The notes under the pieces were generated by a model, which ran no database searches, was not told where the DNA came from, and worked only from the letters and a program-made list of their open reading frames with translations. A program made the translations under genes and the position numbers. A stretch of 64,000 nt of DNA from CAUZWH01 sp965247665. GTDB taxonomy: Bacteria > Pseudomonadota > Alphaproteobacteria > SHVV01. Positions 7,260-16,275 of the stretch are shown here, piece after piece; the first letter of the stretch is position 1; each line of letters starts with the position of its first letter. Location: assembly GCA_965247665.1 (NCBI GenBank), contig CBDFHH010000005.1:1711614-1775613 (forward strand). The letters are read 5' to 3'.

Positions 7260-9326
7260 ATGGCCGAAGCGAGCGTCCGCGTCGCCGTTGACGTCGGTGG
7301 CACATTCACCGACGTCATGCTGACCGACCTTGCGGGCGGCCGCATCGCGGTCGCGAAGGTGCTCACCACGCCGGAAGACCGCGGCGTCGGCGTGCTTGCC
7401 GGCATCCACGTCGCGTTCGACGCCAATCAGCTCGATATCAAAACGGCCCGCGAGGTGGTCCACGGCTCGACGACGGGCACCAACGCACTGATCGAGCGCA
7501 CCGGCGCCACCGTCGGCTTCCTTACCACCGAAGGTTTCCGCGACATTCTCGAGATCGGCCGCGTCCAACGGCCGACGGAGGGACTCTACGATATTTCCGT
7601 CGATCGGCCGCCGCCGCTGGTGCCGCGTCATCGTTGCCTCACCGTGCGTGAGCGCATCACCGCCGAGATCAGCATTCTTGAACCGCTCGACGAGAACGGC
7701 GTTCGGGCCGCGGCCGCTCGTTTCCGCGAATTGGGTGTCGAAGCTGTGGCGGTGTGTTTCCTGTCGTCCTATCTCAATCCCGTGCACGAGCAGCGCGCGG
7801 CCGAGATACTCGCCGCCGAGTTGCCCGATTGTCCCGTCAGCATCTCGAGTCAGCTCTCGCCGGAATACCGCGAGTACGAACGCGCATCGACCGCCGTGAT
7901 CAACGCCTATCTGACACCGGTGATGGGTGCGTATCTCGATAGCCTCGAGCAGCGCATTGCCGACGAGATCGGCGACGTTCCCCTGTTCGTGATTCAAGCG
8001 AACGGCGGCTCGACGTCGGTCGAAAACGCGCGCGCTCGGGCCGTCACCACGGTCAACTCCGGGCCTGCCGGGGGCGTGGTCGCGGCCGCCTATTACGGCC
8101 GGCTGCGCAACCGCGACAAGATCGTCTCGGTCGATATGGGCGGCACTTCGTTCGATATCGGCCTTATCGAGGACGGCGTCTCCAAGGTCACAACCGAAGG
8201 TACGTTCCAGGGAATGCCGGTCAAGATCCCGATTGTAGACCTCCACATCATCGGTGCCGGAGGCGGTTCGATTGCGTGGATCGATCCGGGCGGTGCACTC
8301 AATGTGGGTCCGCGCTCGGCCGCCGCCGCCCCCGGCCCTGCCTGCTATGGCCAGGGCGGCCGTGAACCCACGGTTACCGACGCCAACCTGGTTCTGGGAC
8401 GGCTCAATCCGGATTATTTCAACGGCGGTCGCATGAACCTCGATGTCGACGCTGCGTGCGCGGCGGTCGACGGCGTGGCAGGCAGACTCGGCCTCGGCCT
8501 GGAGGAAACCGCGCTCGGCATCATCAAGGTGGTCAACGCCAACATGGCCAAGGGTATTGCTTCGGTGACCATCCAGCGCGGCATCGATGTGCGCGACTTC
8601 TCTCTATTTTCGTTTGGCGGTGCCGGCGGCGCCCACGCCGTAGACCTCGCCCGTGAGCTGACGATGATCGAAGCGATCATCCCGCCGATGCCGGGCACCT
8701 TCTCGGCGCTCGGGCTGCTGGTGACCGAGATGCGTCACGATTACGTAACCGCGCTCGGCGGCGTCACCACCGAACGGGCCGACATGGCCGAACTCCAAGC
8801 CGCCTATGTCGCGATGGAAGCTGAGGGCGTGGCCGAGCTCGCAGGCCAGGGCTTCGGCGGCGACCAGATCCGTCTCGCGCGCTTCGCGGACCTTAAAGTG
8901 GTCGGTCAGACATACGAGCTGTCGCTTCCCGTCGCCGGCGCGATCGACAGCGACGGCCTGGCACGCCTGGTTGCCGCGTTCGGCGCTCTCTATCGCGAAC
9001 GCTACGCTTTTTTCTTCGAAGGCGACCCGATCGAACTCGTCAATCTCCGGGTGTCCGCACTCGGCGTCAATGCGCCGATCGAACTACCCACCGGCGACGA
9101 TGCCGGCAGCGACCCAACGCGCGGGCAAAAGGGTACCCGCCCGGTATATTTCGAAGGCGCTGGTTTCATCGATGCCGCGATCTACGAGCGGGACCGGCTT
9201 GGCGCCGGCATGGTGATCCCCGGGCCTTCGGTCATCGAGGAGGAAACGTCGTCGACGGTCATCCCACCGGAGACCGCGGCCGAGGTCGCGCCTGACTACG
9301 GCCTGATCGTCCGCGTGAAAGACTAG
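7260..9326 (+). CDS. hyuA: hydantoinase/oxoprolinase family protein, subunit A
   Basis: 688 aa, full length for HyuA, the ATP-grasping subunit of ATP-dependent N-methylhydantoinase/5-oxoprolinase-type enzymes and related acetone/acetophenone carboxylases. The actin-like nucleotide motifs DVGGTFTD (about residue 11) and VDMGGTSFDIGLI (about 296) are present, as are the HGSTTGTNALIE and GAGGGSIAW segments. The partner subunit HyuB is encoded about 1 kb downstream, after an IS remnant and a nitrobindin-like gene. It presumably hydrolyses a cyclic imide, lactam or hydantoin, or carboxylates a ketone. The family does not separate these by eye. Confidence 0.88.
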   Translation: MAEASVRVAVDVGGTFTDVMLTDLAGGRIAVAKVLTTPEDRGVGVLAGIHVAFDANQLDIKTAREVVHGSTTGTNALIERTGATVGFLTTEGFRDILEIGRVQRPTEGLYDISVDRPPPLVPRHRCLTVRERITAEISILEPLDENGVRAAAARFRELGVEAVAVCFLSSYLNPVHEQRAAEILAAELPDCPVSISSQLSPEYREYERASTAVINAYLTPVMGAYLDSLEQRIADEIGDVPLFVIQANGGSTSVENARARAVTTVNSGPAGGVVAAAYYGRLRNRDKIVSVDMGGTSFDIGLIEDGVSKVTTEGTFQGMPVKIPIVDLHIIGAGGGSIAWIDPGGALNVGPRSAAAAPGPACYGQGGREPTVTDANLVLGRLNPDYFNGGRMNLDVDAACAAVDGVAGRLGLGLEETALGIIKVVNANMAKGIASVTIQRGIDVRDFSLFSFGGAGGAHAVDLARELTMIEAIIPPMPGTFSALGLLVTEMRHDYVTALGGVTTERADMAELQAAYVAMEAEGVAELAGQGFGGDQIRLARFADLKVVGQTYELSLPVAGAIDSDGLARLVAAFGALYRERYAFFFEGDPIELVNLRVSALGVNAPIELPTGDDAGSDPTRGQKGTRPVYFEGAGFIDAAIYERDRLGAGMVIPGPSVIEEETSSTVIPPETAAEVAPDYGLIVRVKD

Positions 9327-9330
9327 ACTA

Positions 9331-9692
9331 GGGCTTGTTAACACTAACGCGCCGCATCAATAGATGAGTGCGAACAGGATGAACCCGAGGAAGAGCGCGT
9401 CGAGCTTCTCAAAGCGAGAGAAGATCCGGCGAAAGCCCTTCAGTCGGCGGAACGGGCGCTCGATTTCGTTGCGCCGTTTGTACATCTCCCGGTCGTACTC
9501 CCAGGGGTCGACCCGGGTGCAGCGGGGCGGTACTACCGGCGTAAACCCCAGCGCCAGCGCCCGTTGGAGAGTCTCGTTGCCCTCGTATGCGCGATCCATG
9601 ATCAGAGAACAGGGCTCATGCTGTGCACCGAGGCGGCGCAGGAGCTGGCGTCCTTCTGGCGCGTCGTGGCCCTGTCCGGGCGACACACGCAT
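9331..9692 (-). mobile_element. IS5-family insertion sequence remnant (3' part of the transposase plus one terminus)
   Basis: A minus-strand frame (9357-9692, 111 codons) reads as the C-terminal half of an IS5-type DDE transposase. SPGQGHDAPEGRQLL is followed by the second catalytic Asp in LIMDRAYEGNE, and by EYDREMYKRRNEIERPFRRLKGFRRI with the catalytic Glu and the conserved YKRRN..ER box. The end of the element is the terminus GGGCTTGTTAACAC at 9331-9344, only 4 bases after the hyuA stop. The 5' half of the transposase and the other inverted repeat are missing, so the element is dead. It separates hyuA from the nitrobindin-like gene, whose start is at 9708. Confidence 0.8.
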
Positions 9693-9707
9693 AACGAGAG
9701 GAGAACG

Positions 9708-10271
9708 ATGACCGGCGATATCGATTTCGGTCCGCTCAAGGAGCTGATCGGGGTGTGGACGGGCGGCGAGGGCACCGACGTGGCGCCCGAGCCAGACGGG
9801 TCCGAAACCAACCCCTACTTCGAAACCATCACTTTCTCAGCGGTCGAGGATGAGGTGGACAATGCGGAATCGCAGAACCTGGTGGCGGTGCACTACCACC
9901 AGATCGTTAGCCGCAAGTCCAACGGCACGGTGTTTCATGACGAGACCGGCTACTGGATGTGGGAGGCGGCGACGAAAACCGTGATGCACTCGCTGGTGAT
10001 CCCGCGCGCGGTCGGCGTGCTCGCCGGGGGCGCCTACAACGGCGAAACCGACGACGAAAACCGGGTGGTCCTCGAGGTCGCGGCCAAGCTCGGCGACCCG
10101 GATTGGGGCATCGTTCAGTCGCCTTTCATGCGCGACAATGCCCGCACGACCGAGTTCCGTCATCACGTGGTCGTCGGCAACGGCAGGCTGTCCTATGCCG
10201 AAACGACGATCGTCGAGATCTACGGTAAGACTTTCGAGCATACCGATCAAAACGAGCTGACACGGCAATAG
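9708..10271 (+). CDS. heme-binding beta-barrel (nitrobindin/FABP-like) protein
   Basis: 187 aa. The N-terminal strand PLKELIGVWTGGEGTD is the diagnostic LxGxWxGxG start of nitrobindin-like/THAP4 barrels, followed by FETITFSAV and FHDETGYWMWE strands. Members are single-domain antiparallel barrels that can hold heme or other hydrophobic ligands. A protective or ligand-carrier role is usual, but no enzyme activity is established for this one. ATG 9708 is preceded by GAGAGGAG. The upstream open frame belongs to the IS remnant antisense and is discarded. The gene lies between hyuA and hyuB, an unusual neighbour. Confidence 0.75.
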   Translation: MTGDIDFGPLKELIGVWTGGEGTDVAPEPDGSETNPYFETITFSAVEDEVDNAESQNLVAVHYHQIVSRKSNGTVFHDETGYWMWEAATKTVMHSLVIPRAVGVLAGGAYNGETDDENRVVLEVAAKLGDPDWGIVQSPFMRDNARTTEFRHHVVVGNGRLSYAETTIVEIYGKTFEHTDQNELTRQ

Positions 10272-10331
10272 AGATTGCCGTAAGACTCGGCCCTGTCGGC
10301 GCGGGTTGGCTTTGCTTCAGGAGATCACAGC

Positions 10332-12038
10332 ATGACCGACATGATCACGATGCAGGTAATTCGCTACGCGCTCGAGCAGATCGCCGACGAGATGGGCTAC
10401 ACCCTCGCCCGCACCGGCCGCTCGACCCTGATCACCGAGGTTAAGGACTTTTCCTGCGTGGTCACCGATGCCAACGGCAAGACCGTTGCCCAGGCGCATC
10501 ACACGCCGAGTTTCCTCGCCGGATTCGAGATCACCATGGGCTTCCTTACGCGGCAGTATGGCCGTGGCGAGCTCGCCGAGGGTGATGTGATCATCTGCAA
10601 CGACCCCTATTCCGGGGGGCAGCACATTATGGACCTCTACGCTATCTCCCCGGTGTTCGTCGATGGTGAGGTGATCGGATTCGTCGGCAACATCACGCAC
10701 CACTCCGATCTCGGCGGTGTCGCCGCCGGCGGGGTTGCGGGTGGGATCAATGAGATCTATCTCGAAGGCCTGCGCCTGCCGATGGTCAAGCTCTACAAGG
10801 CGGGCGTCGAAGACGCCGAAATCGTCGCCATCATCACCAACCAAATCCGCGTGCCGGAAAAAACCTGGGGCGATATCCACGCCCAGATCAGCGCGCTGAT
10901 GGTCGGCGTCGATCGGCTCAAGGCGTTGCACGAACGCTATACCGGCGCGGTTGTCATCCAGGCATGCAACGATTTGATGGATTATTCCGAGCGCCGCATG
11001 CGCGAGGGGCTCAAACGGATTCCCGATGGCACTTACACCGGCGAGGATGTGATAGACGATGACGGCATCAACGATAGGCCGATCTACGTTCGCGTCGCGG
11101 TCACCATCGACGGCGATCGCGCCATCGTCGATCTCAGCGGATCCGACCCGCAGGCCGAGGGCAACACCAACTCGACCCTGGCCAACACCTTCGCCGCCGC
11201 CTATTACGTAATGATCGCGATCGTCGATCCCGGTATGCCGCCCAATTCCGGCTGCTACCGCGCGATCGAGGTCAAGACCAAACCCGGTACGGTGGTTGAT
11301 CCGGTGCTGCCGGGAGCGGTGGCGGCGCGCAGCAATTGTTCAACCAAAATCGTCGAGGCGATGTTCCTGGCAATGTCGCAGGTGGTGCCCGATCGGGTCA
11401 CGGCCTGCTCGCATGGCCAGGTCACCACCTGCGGTTTCGGTGGCATCGATCCCAAGAACGGCGAGCGTTTCATCTTCACCGACATCCAAAACGGCGGCAA
11501 CGGTGGCCGACCGATGGCCGACGGTGCCGACGGTCAGGACAGCCATTTGCCGCGCTTCATGAACACGCCGATCGAGGCGGTCGAGCGCCAGTTCCCGGTC
11601 CGTGTCGAACGGTACGAGTTCATTCCCGACACCGGCGGCGCCGGTAAGTACCGGGGCAGCCTGGCGATGCGCCGTGACCTGCGCTTTCTTACCGAAGTCA
11701 GCTTCGCCAGATACGGCGACCGTCAGAAGTTCCAGCCGTTCGGCCTGCTCGGCGGCAAGCCCGGCACGGTCGGCCGCTTCGTACGCAACCCGGGCACCAA
11801 CCACGAACAGCCCATGGCATCGAAAGGCCTCGACAATCTCGACGCCGACGACGTGATCAGCCTGCAGCTGCCCGGTGCGGGCGGCTACGGCGACCCCGCA
11901 GCTCGCGATCTCGACGCCATCGATCGCGATCTCAGGGACGAGAAAGTCTCGCCCGACAAGGTCGAAGAGGATTACGGCGTGGTGGTCGACCGCTCACGCC
12001 TGTGTGTCGATCGCCAGGCGACCGCACGCACGCGGTGA
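10332..12038 (+). CDS. hyuB: hydantoinase B family protein (subunit B)
   Basis: 568 aa, the usual size of HyuB, the partner subunit of HyuA. Recognised from DFSCVVTDANGKTVAQA (near residue 38), ICNDPYSGGQHIMDL (about 95), GNITHHSDLGG (about 117), GNTNSTLANTFAAAYYV and the glycine-rich end LPGAGGYGDP. It contributes the catalytic chamber in hydantoinase/oxoprolinase/acetone carboxylase complexes. No HyuC-like small subunit follows. ATG 10332 lies after CAGGAGATC. Together with the preceding hyuA this forms one functional enzyme, even though two unrelated pieces now intervene. Confidence 0.88.
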   Translation: MTDMITMQVIRYALEQIADEMGYTLARTGRSTLITEVKDFSCVVTDANGKTVAQAHHTPSFLAGFEITMGFLTRQYGRGELAEGDVIICNDPYSGGQHIMDLYAISPVFVDGEVIGFVGNITHHSDLGGVAAGGVAGGINEIYLEGLRLPMVKLYKAGVEDAEIVAIITNQIRVPEKTWGDIHAQISALMVGVDRLKALHERYTGAVVIQACNDLMDYSERRMREGLKRIPDGTYTGEDVIDDDGINDRPIYVRVAVTIDGDRAIVDLSGSDPQAEGNTNSTLANTFAAAYYVMIAIVDPGMPPNSGCYRAIEVKTKPGTVVDPVLPGAVAARSNCSTKIVEAMFLAMSQVVPDRVTACSHGQVTTCGFGGIDPKNGERFIFTDIQNGGNGGRPMADGADGQDSHLPRFMNTPIEAVERQFPVRVERYEFIPDTGGAGKYRGSLAMRRDLRFLTEVSFARYGDRQKFQPFGLLGGKPGTVGRFVRNPGTNHEQPMASKGLDNLDADDVISLQLPGAGGYGDPAARDLDAIDRDLRDEKVSPDKVEEDYGVVVDRSRLCVDRQATARTR

Positions 12039-12426
12039 CGCGGCAATGGTGGGGTAGCTGCCGGCGGTGCCGACGATGGATGGCGATTGGATCGCTCAGC
12101 GAAGGCGGGTCGGTCGATGCACCGCGGCGACAGGTCGGTGCCGCTCACTTGGAAGTCATGACAGATCAGGAACAAATCGTTGCTCGCTCCGACGCCATCG
12201 CCGATCATGCCGATCGCCAGCGCGGTCCCGGCGAGCGCAAAGAGCGAACCCCGGTCCTTGAGGTCGGCCAGCTCGGACGTAGGGTCGGCGGACGTGCACA
12301 TGCCGAACGGCGGTGGCCTGAATAGCTGCCGGCCGCGTGGCGCGTACCGCCGCTACACCGCGAATGTTAGGATACCGCGCGGAGGACTCCGATCGAGCGG
12401 CGCCCCGAATTGCAGAGGAGATGAGA
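12039..12426 (+). other. intergenic stretch, no convincing gene
   Basis: About 390 bases between hyuB and the thiolase gene. Short open frames exist on both strands, as expected at this GC content, but none shows a recognisable domain or a good ribosome site. The 3' end (12409-12426) holds the AGAGGAG site used by the thiolase gene. Confidence 0.5.
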
Positions 12427-13632
12427 ATGTTTGAGCGGGCCGAGATTCCTTACGGGGTTTACTGGAGCACGCCGTTTGCGAAGTGGCAGGGCAGCCTTTC
12501 GACGGTGCACCCGATCCGGCTCGCCGCGAACGTCGCTAGGGATCAGCTGGCCAAACGCGAGATCGCAGCCGATACCTTCGACTACGGTGTGCTCGGGATC
12601 ACCACGCCGCAGTATAAGAGCTTCTGGGGCGTGCCCTGGATGATGGGCATGCTCGGTTGCGACGACGTCTCCGGACCGACCATCGCCCAGGCCTGCGCCA
12701 CTTCGGCGCGCTGCCTTCAGACCGGTGTCCAGGAGGTCGAGACCGAGAATGCCGATTGCGCGCTGGTGGTATGCGCCGACCGCACTTCCTACACGCCGCA
12801 CATCTACTATCCCGACCCCAGCGGTCCCGGCGGCACGGGCGTCAAAGAAGACTGGATCATGGACAACATCAAGGGTGATCCGTGGGCCAAGGTGTCGATG
12901 GTCGAGACCGCCGAGAACTGCGCGACCAAGTGGCAGATCACCACCGAACAACAACACGATTTGGTGCTGCGCCGGTACCAACAGTACCAGGACGCGCTGG
13001 CCGACGATCAGTCCTTCCAAAAGCGCTACATGGTGCTGCCGATGGAGGTGCCCGACAGCAACTTCCGCAAGACAACAGGTACGCTGGAGGGCGACGAGGG
13101 GGTGTTCGCGACCACCAGGGAAGGGCTCGCCAAGCTCAAGCCGGTGATGGAGGACGGCACCGTTACCTTCGGTGGACAGACTTATCCCGCCGACGGTCAC
13201 ACCGCTGTCGTCATCACAACCGAAGAGCGTGCCAAAGAAATGTCGGCTAACCCGGATATCCGAGTTCGTTTTCTGGGCTTCGGCATGGCCCGGGTCGACA
13301 AAGCCTACATGCCGGCGGCACCGGTTCCGGCAGCCGAGCGCGCCCTCAAGCAAGCCGGCAAGACCATCGACGAGATCGACGCGATCAAGACCCACAATCC
13401 CTTTGCCGTCAACGATGTGGTGTTCGCACAGGAAACCGGCGCTGATCTCGAGCAGATGAACAACTATGGCTGCTCGCTGATTTGGGGTCATCCCAACTCG
13501 CCGACCGGCCTGCGCGCGACCATCGAGCTGATCGAAGAGCTGGCGATGCGCGGCGGCGGCACCGGCCTGTTCACGGGCTGCGCCGCCGGTGATTCAGCGA
13601 TGGCCGTCGTCGTCGAAGTTGCGGACCGCTAA
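12427..13632 (+). CDS. thiolase family protein
   Basis: 401 aa, thiolase length. The nucleophilic Cys lies in QACATSARCLQTG (about residue 84), the His in KTHNPFAVND (about 318) and the second Cys in GLFTGCAAGDS near the C-terminus, replacing the more usual CxGGG. The pattern resembles acetyl-CoA acetyltransferase/SCP-x-like thiolases with unknown acyl preference, rather than biosynthetic PhbA. ATG 12427 is chosen over the in-frame ATG six bases upstream because AGAGGAG is at 6 bases. It likely cleaves a beta-ketoacyl-CoA made in a degradative pathway. No DUF35 partner gene is adjacent. Confidence 0.8.
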   Translation: MFERAEIPYGVYWSTPFAKWQGSLSTVHPIRLAANVARDQLAKREIAADTFDYGVLGITTPQYKSFWGVPWMMGMLGCDDVSGPTIAQACATSARCLQTGVQEVETENADCALVVCADRTSYTPHIYYPDPSGPGGTGVKEDWIMDNIKGDPWAKVSMVETAENCATKWQITTEQQHDLVLRRYQQYQDALADDQSFQKRYMVLPMEVPDSNFRKTTGTLEGDEGVFATTREGLAKLKPVMEDGTVTFGGQTYPADGHTAVVITTEERAKEMSANPDIRVRFLGFGMARVDKAYMPAAPVPAAERALKQAGKTIDEIDAIKTHNPFAVNDVVFAQETGADLEQMNNYGCSLIWGHPNSPTGLRATIELIEELAMRGGGTGLFTGCAAGDSAMAVVVEVADR

Positions 13633-13708
13633 ACCCAGCCGCCGCGTCGGCATGATCGCCGGTCGAATCGTTTCGCGCCTTGCACACGGGCGGGTGAGCG
13701 GAGGTCTC

Positions 13709-14308
13709 ATGGGGAAACCTGCCGATAGTCGATTGAACGCGCTGTGGATCACCGTATTGCTTGCGTTGACGGCGTGTCAGGCGCCGCCGTCGTCACCGGT
13801 TTCGTCATCGCCGCCGGTCGCTTATACGGCGTCGCAGGGACAAACCCCGTCGCACACGGCAGCGGCACTGGCGCCGAGTCCCGCGGCGCGCCGTGAGATC
13901 CATATTGCCGCTTGGGAAACGAGCCATCCGTTCAGTCTGGCCGCGCTGGTCGAATGGCGCTTGCGCCGACCGTTGGTCGCCTCGAACCGGCGCCGCATCG
14001 ATGTTGCCGCCGCCCACGCGCTTGCTGACGAACGCGGCGCTTTGTATCGCTGGTCCGGTGCCGAGCGCTCGCGTCGTGGAAGCGTTCGTCTGGTGCGCCG
14101 AGTCGTGAGCCAAGATGGGCGCGTCTGCGCGCGGCTTCACCATGAGCATCAGATGGGTCGGCGAGCGATCCTTGGCAGCGTACGAATCTGCCGCAAGCGG
14201 GGTGATGCGGCCGCGCCCTGGTCGGTCGACGACGTTCGCTGGATCCGGGTCGGAAACGACCTGGCGCAGCAAGGGACGGTGTCCGGCGCGGGGACGCCCC
14301 CGGTCTAG
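13709..14308 (+). CDS. lipoprotein, RT0821/Lpp0805-type surface antigen-like
   Basis: 199 aa. The N-terminus is a type II signal peptide, with hydrophobic NALWITVLLAL and a lipobox LTAC at about residues 23-26, followed by a Ser/Pro-rich linker. The C-terminal half (YRWSGAERSRRGSVRLVRRV onward) carries two Cys-bearing strands that resemble the small beta domain of rickettsial 17-kDa/RT0821-like surface proteins. ATG 13709 follows GCGGAGG. It is expected to be anchored in a membrane facing the periplasm. The domain call is by resemblance only; the lipoprotein call is stronger. Confidence 0.6.
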   Translation: MGKPADSRLNALWITVLLALTACQAPPSSPVSSSPPVAYTASQGQTPSHTAAALAPSPAARREIHIAAWETSHPFSLAALVEWRLRRPLVASNRRRIDVAAAHALADERGALYRWSGAERSRRGSVRLVRRVVSQDGRVCARLHHEHQMGRRAILGSVRICRKRGDAAAPWSVDDVRWIRVGNDLAQQGTVSGAGTPPV

Positions 14309-14419
14309 ACGAGATCTACCGAGAGGCGGCGCCGATTCCCGGTGTTTGCGTTGCAGCGCGCCGGCCGCCGCCTTCGCCGCGCAACCGCCTGGGAGATCGA
14401 TCCGTCCGGTAGAGAATTG

Positions 14420-14833
14420 CTAGCGGCGCGCGTTTTTTATCAGGTAGGCGCCGTAGTCCGAAGGTTTCAACTTGAAATCGAGGCTTTCGTCGCGAACGAC
14501 CGCTCGCTCTACGAGCATGCTGTTCTCGACATCCTGGGTCTTGATGCGAAAAATGCCGCTAGCGCCTTTGATACGCGGGTAGTAGTTGGGGTCGATAACC
14601 CGGGTCTTGACCGCCAGGCGCTCCAACACCTCGTCTTCGGTCAGCTCGCCGGCGTCGTCGGCTTTGAGCAATCGCCAGTCTTCGGTCCCCGCGCACGCCT
14701 GCTGGTTGAGTTCGGCGATGGCATGCTTGGCCGTTTCCAGCGTCACCCCAACCTTGAATAAGTGCTTGCTGATGCCGACCGACGATCCCCAGTCGGATAA
14801 GGTCTTGCTGCGCGCCACGTAGATCACCGCCAT
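14420..14833 (-). CDS. conserved hypothetical protein with GIY-YIG-like N-terminal strands
   Basis: 137 aa. Opens with AVIYVARSKTLSDWG and then KHLFKVGVT, which recalls the IYV...KVGxT strand pair of GIY-YIG/T5orf172-type nuclease-like domains. The remainder (DPNYYPRIKGASGIFRIK, ENSMLVERAV) is not recognised. ATG 14833 is preferred over ATG 14842, because GCGAGG directly abuts the latter but sits 9 bases before the former. It faces infA divergently. No function is claimed; nuclease activity cannot be inferred from this alone. Confidence 0.55.
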   Translation of the reverse strand: MAVIYVARSKTLSDWGSSVGISKHLFKVGVTLETAKHAIAELNQQACAGTEDWRLLKADDAGELTEDEVLERLAVKTRVIDPNYYPRIKGASGIFRIKTQDVENSMLVERAVVRDESLDFKLKPSDYGAYLIKNARR

Positions 14834-15017
14834 GCTCGCCATCCTCGCGCTGTATCTCGATTTTCGCTCAATCTTAGCCGCATGAACTGGGGTTGCGTAG
14901 TTCCCCATACCAGCTGGGCCGCATTGGTCGTGGCCGGCGCGAACGCGTATATTGTTTCCAAGGAGCCAATGTCGGGGCGAATCGATCCGGCTCCATCAAC
15001 ATCCAAGGAGATACTTT

Positions 15018-15239
15018 GTGGCAAAAGAAGAACCGCTGGAGTTTGAAGGAGTGGTAACCGATGTATTACCCGACGCCCGGTTCCGCGTGAAATTGGAAAA
15101 CGGGCATGAGATTATCGCCTATACGGCGGGCCGCATGAAAAAGCACCGCATCCGCACGTTAGCCGGCGACCGGGTTACGGTGGAAATGACCCCCTACGAT
15201 CTCGACAAGGGCCGGGTGGTCTACCGCCACAAAAACTAG
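15018..15239 (+). CDS. infA: translation initiation factor IF-1
   Basis: 73 aa, the standard IF-1 size. It is a single OB-fold that binds the ribosomal A site during initiation. Clear features are FEGVVTDVLPDARFRVKLEN, GHEIIAYTAGRMKKHRIR and GDRVTVEMTPYDLDKGRV followed by VYRHKN. The start is GTG 15018, with AAGGAG 7 bases upstream. Surrounded by unrelated genes; IF-1 is often free-standing. Part of the core genome, which argues that this flank is chromosomal. Confidence 0.95.
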   Translation: MAKEEPLEFEGVVTDVLPDARFRVKLENGHEIIAYTAGRMKKHRIRTLAGDRVTVEMTPYDLDKGRVVYRHKN

Positions 15240-15536
15240 CGGTTGCCGAGCAACTGAGCTTCCGCGCACCACGATAAACCGCCTGCCAACCGACGAAAAC
15301 CTGCGTCCGGTCTTCGCTTGAAGATCATGAACGCCGGTTGTGCGAAAACTTGGCAATCTAACCATTCGAATCAATTGATCGGTCTTGCCTGCCCGCGTGT
15401 CTCGTGATGGGCATAAGGCCAAGGCATGACGACGAAAACAAGTACGCGAAGCGTTCTAGGATCGAGCTCGGCGTGATCGCCGTCACGCCGATATCTCGGC
15501 CGCAAGCCGCACCAGGTCGCTGCCGCGAAGAAAAGC

Positions 15537-16031
15537 TCATGCTGGACACCGATTCTGGCCGCTGCGGCGTTGCTCATGCGACAACAGCGCCGCTTTGGTG
15601 TCGAGGCCGCCGCCGAAACCGGTCAGCTTGCCGTCGCTGCCGATCACGCGGTGGCACGGAATGACGATGGGAATAGGGTTGGCTCCGTTAGCCGCGCCGA
15701 CGGCCCGCCAAGCCGTGGGGCGGCCGATCGCGGCCGCCAGCGCGCCATAGGAGGTCGTGGAACCGTAGGGAATCGAACAAAGCTCTTTCCAAACGTCGCG
15801 CTGGAAAAGCGTTCCCGCCGGCGCGAGGTTCAGATCAAAGCTCGTCAGAGTGCCGTCGAAGTAAGCGGCGAGCTGTTTTCGCACCTCGGCGAGCCGCGCC
15901 CGATCGCGAACCCAATTCGGTTCCGGTACCCGCGCACCTTTTCCGCTCGGAAACCCGATAATACGCAAAGCGTTCTCGTCAGCCGCCAACAAGAGCGGCC
16001 CGACCGGGCTGTCAAAACGGTCGTAGTACAT
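15537..16031 (-). CDS. ogt: methylated-DNA--[protein]-cysteine S-methyltransferase
   Basis: 164 aa suicide DNA-repair protein that removes alkyl groups from O6-alkylguanine. The active-site motif is IPCHRV, with Cys at residue 126. Upstream is the helix-turn-helix region FQRDVWKELCSIPYGSTTSY, then GRPTAWRAVGAANGANP with the Arg finger. Downstream LTGFGGGLDTKAALL is complete. There is no N-terminal Ada domain, so it is the Ogt/MGMT type. It is convergent with no gene and lies alone between infA and hutF. A 297-base gap after infA shows no gene. Confidence 0.93.
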   Translation of the reverse strand: MYYDRFDSPVGPLLLAADENALRIIGFPSGKGARVPEPNWVRDRARLAEVRKQLAAYFDGTLTSFDLNLAPAGTLFQRDVWKELCSIPYGSTTSYGALAAAIGRPTAWRAVGAANGANPIPIVIPCHRVIGSDGKLTGFGGGLDTKAALLSHEQRRSGQNRCPA

Positions 16032-16275
16032 AGCGGCTGCGGCCGCGCCACCGCTTGGAGACTTCGGGCGCGATCACGTCGCGCCGCAACCATCGTCTCG
16101 AACGAGGGCGCTTGGTTGGGGTCTGCGGGCCCGGACTGCGGCGCGGCGCATCCGGGCGGACAAGCCGGGACGGCCGAGAGCGGGGCATTCGGCGGATGGG
16201 CGTGACTCGGGAGGTAATCCGTATGGGTGATGACGGAGGCTCCCGCCCGGCAGCTTTTGGAACCGGCGGCATCGG

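Noticed and set aside
12002..12325. Overlapping short frames between hyuB and the thiolase gene
   Set aside because: None on either strand has a recognisable domain; the plus and minus readings overlap each other fully.
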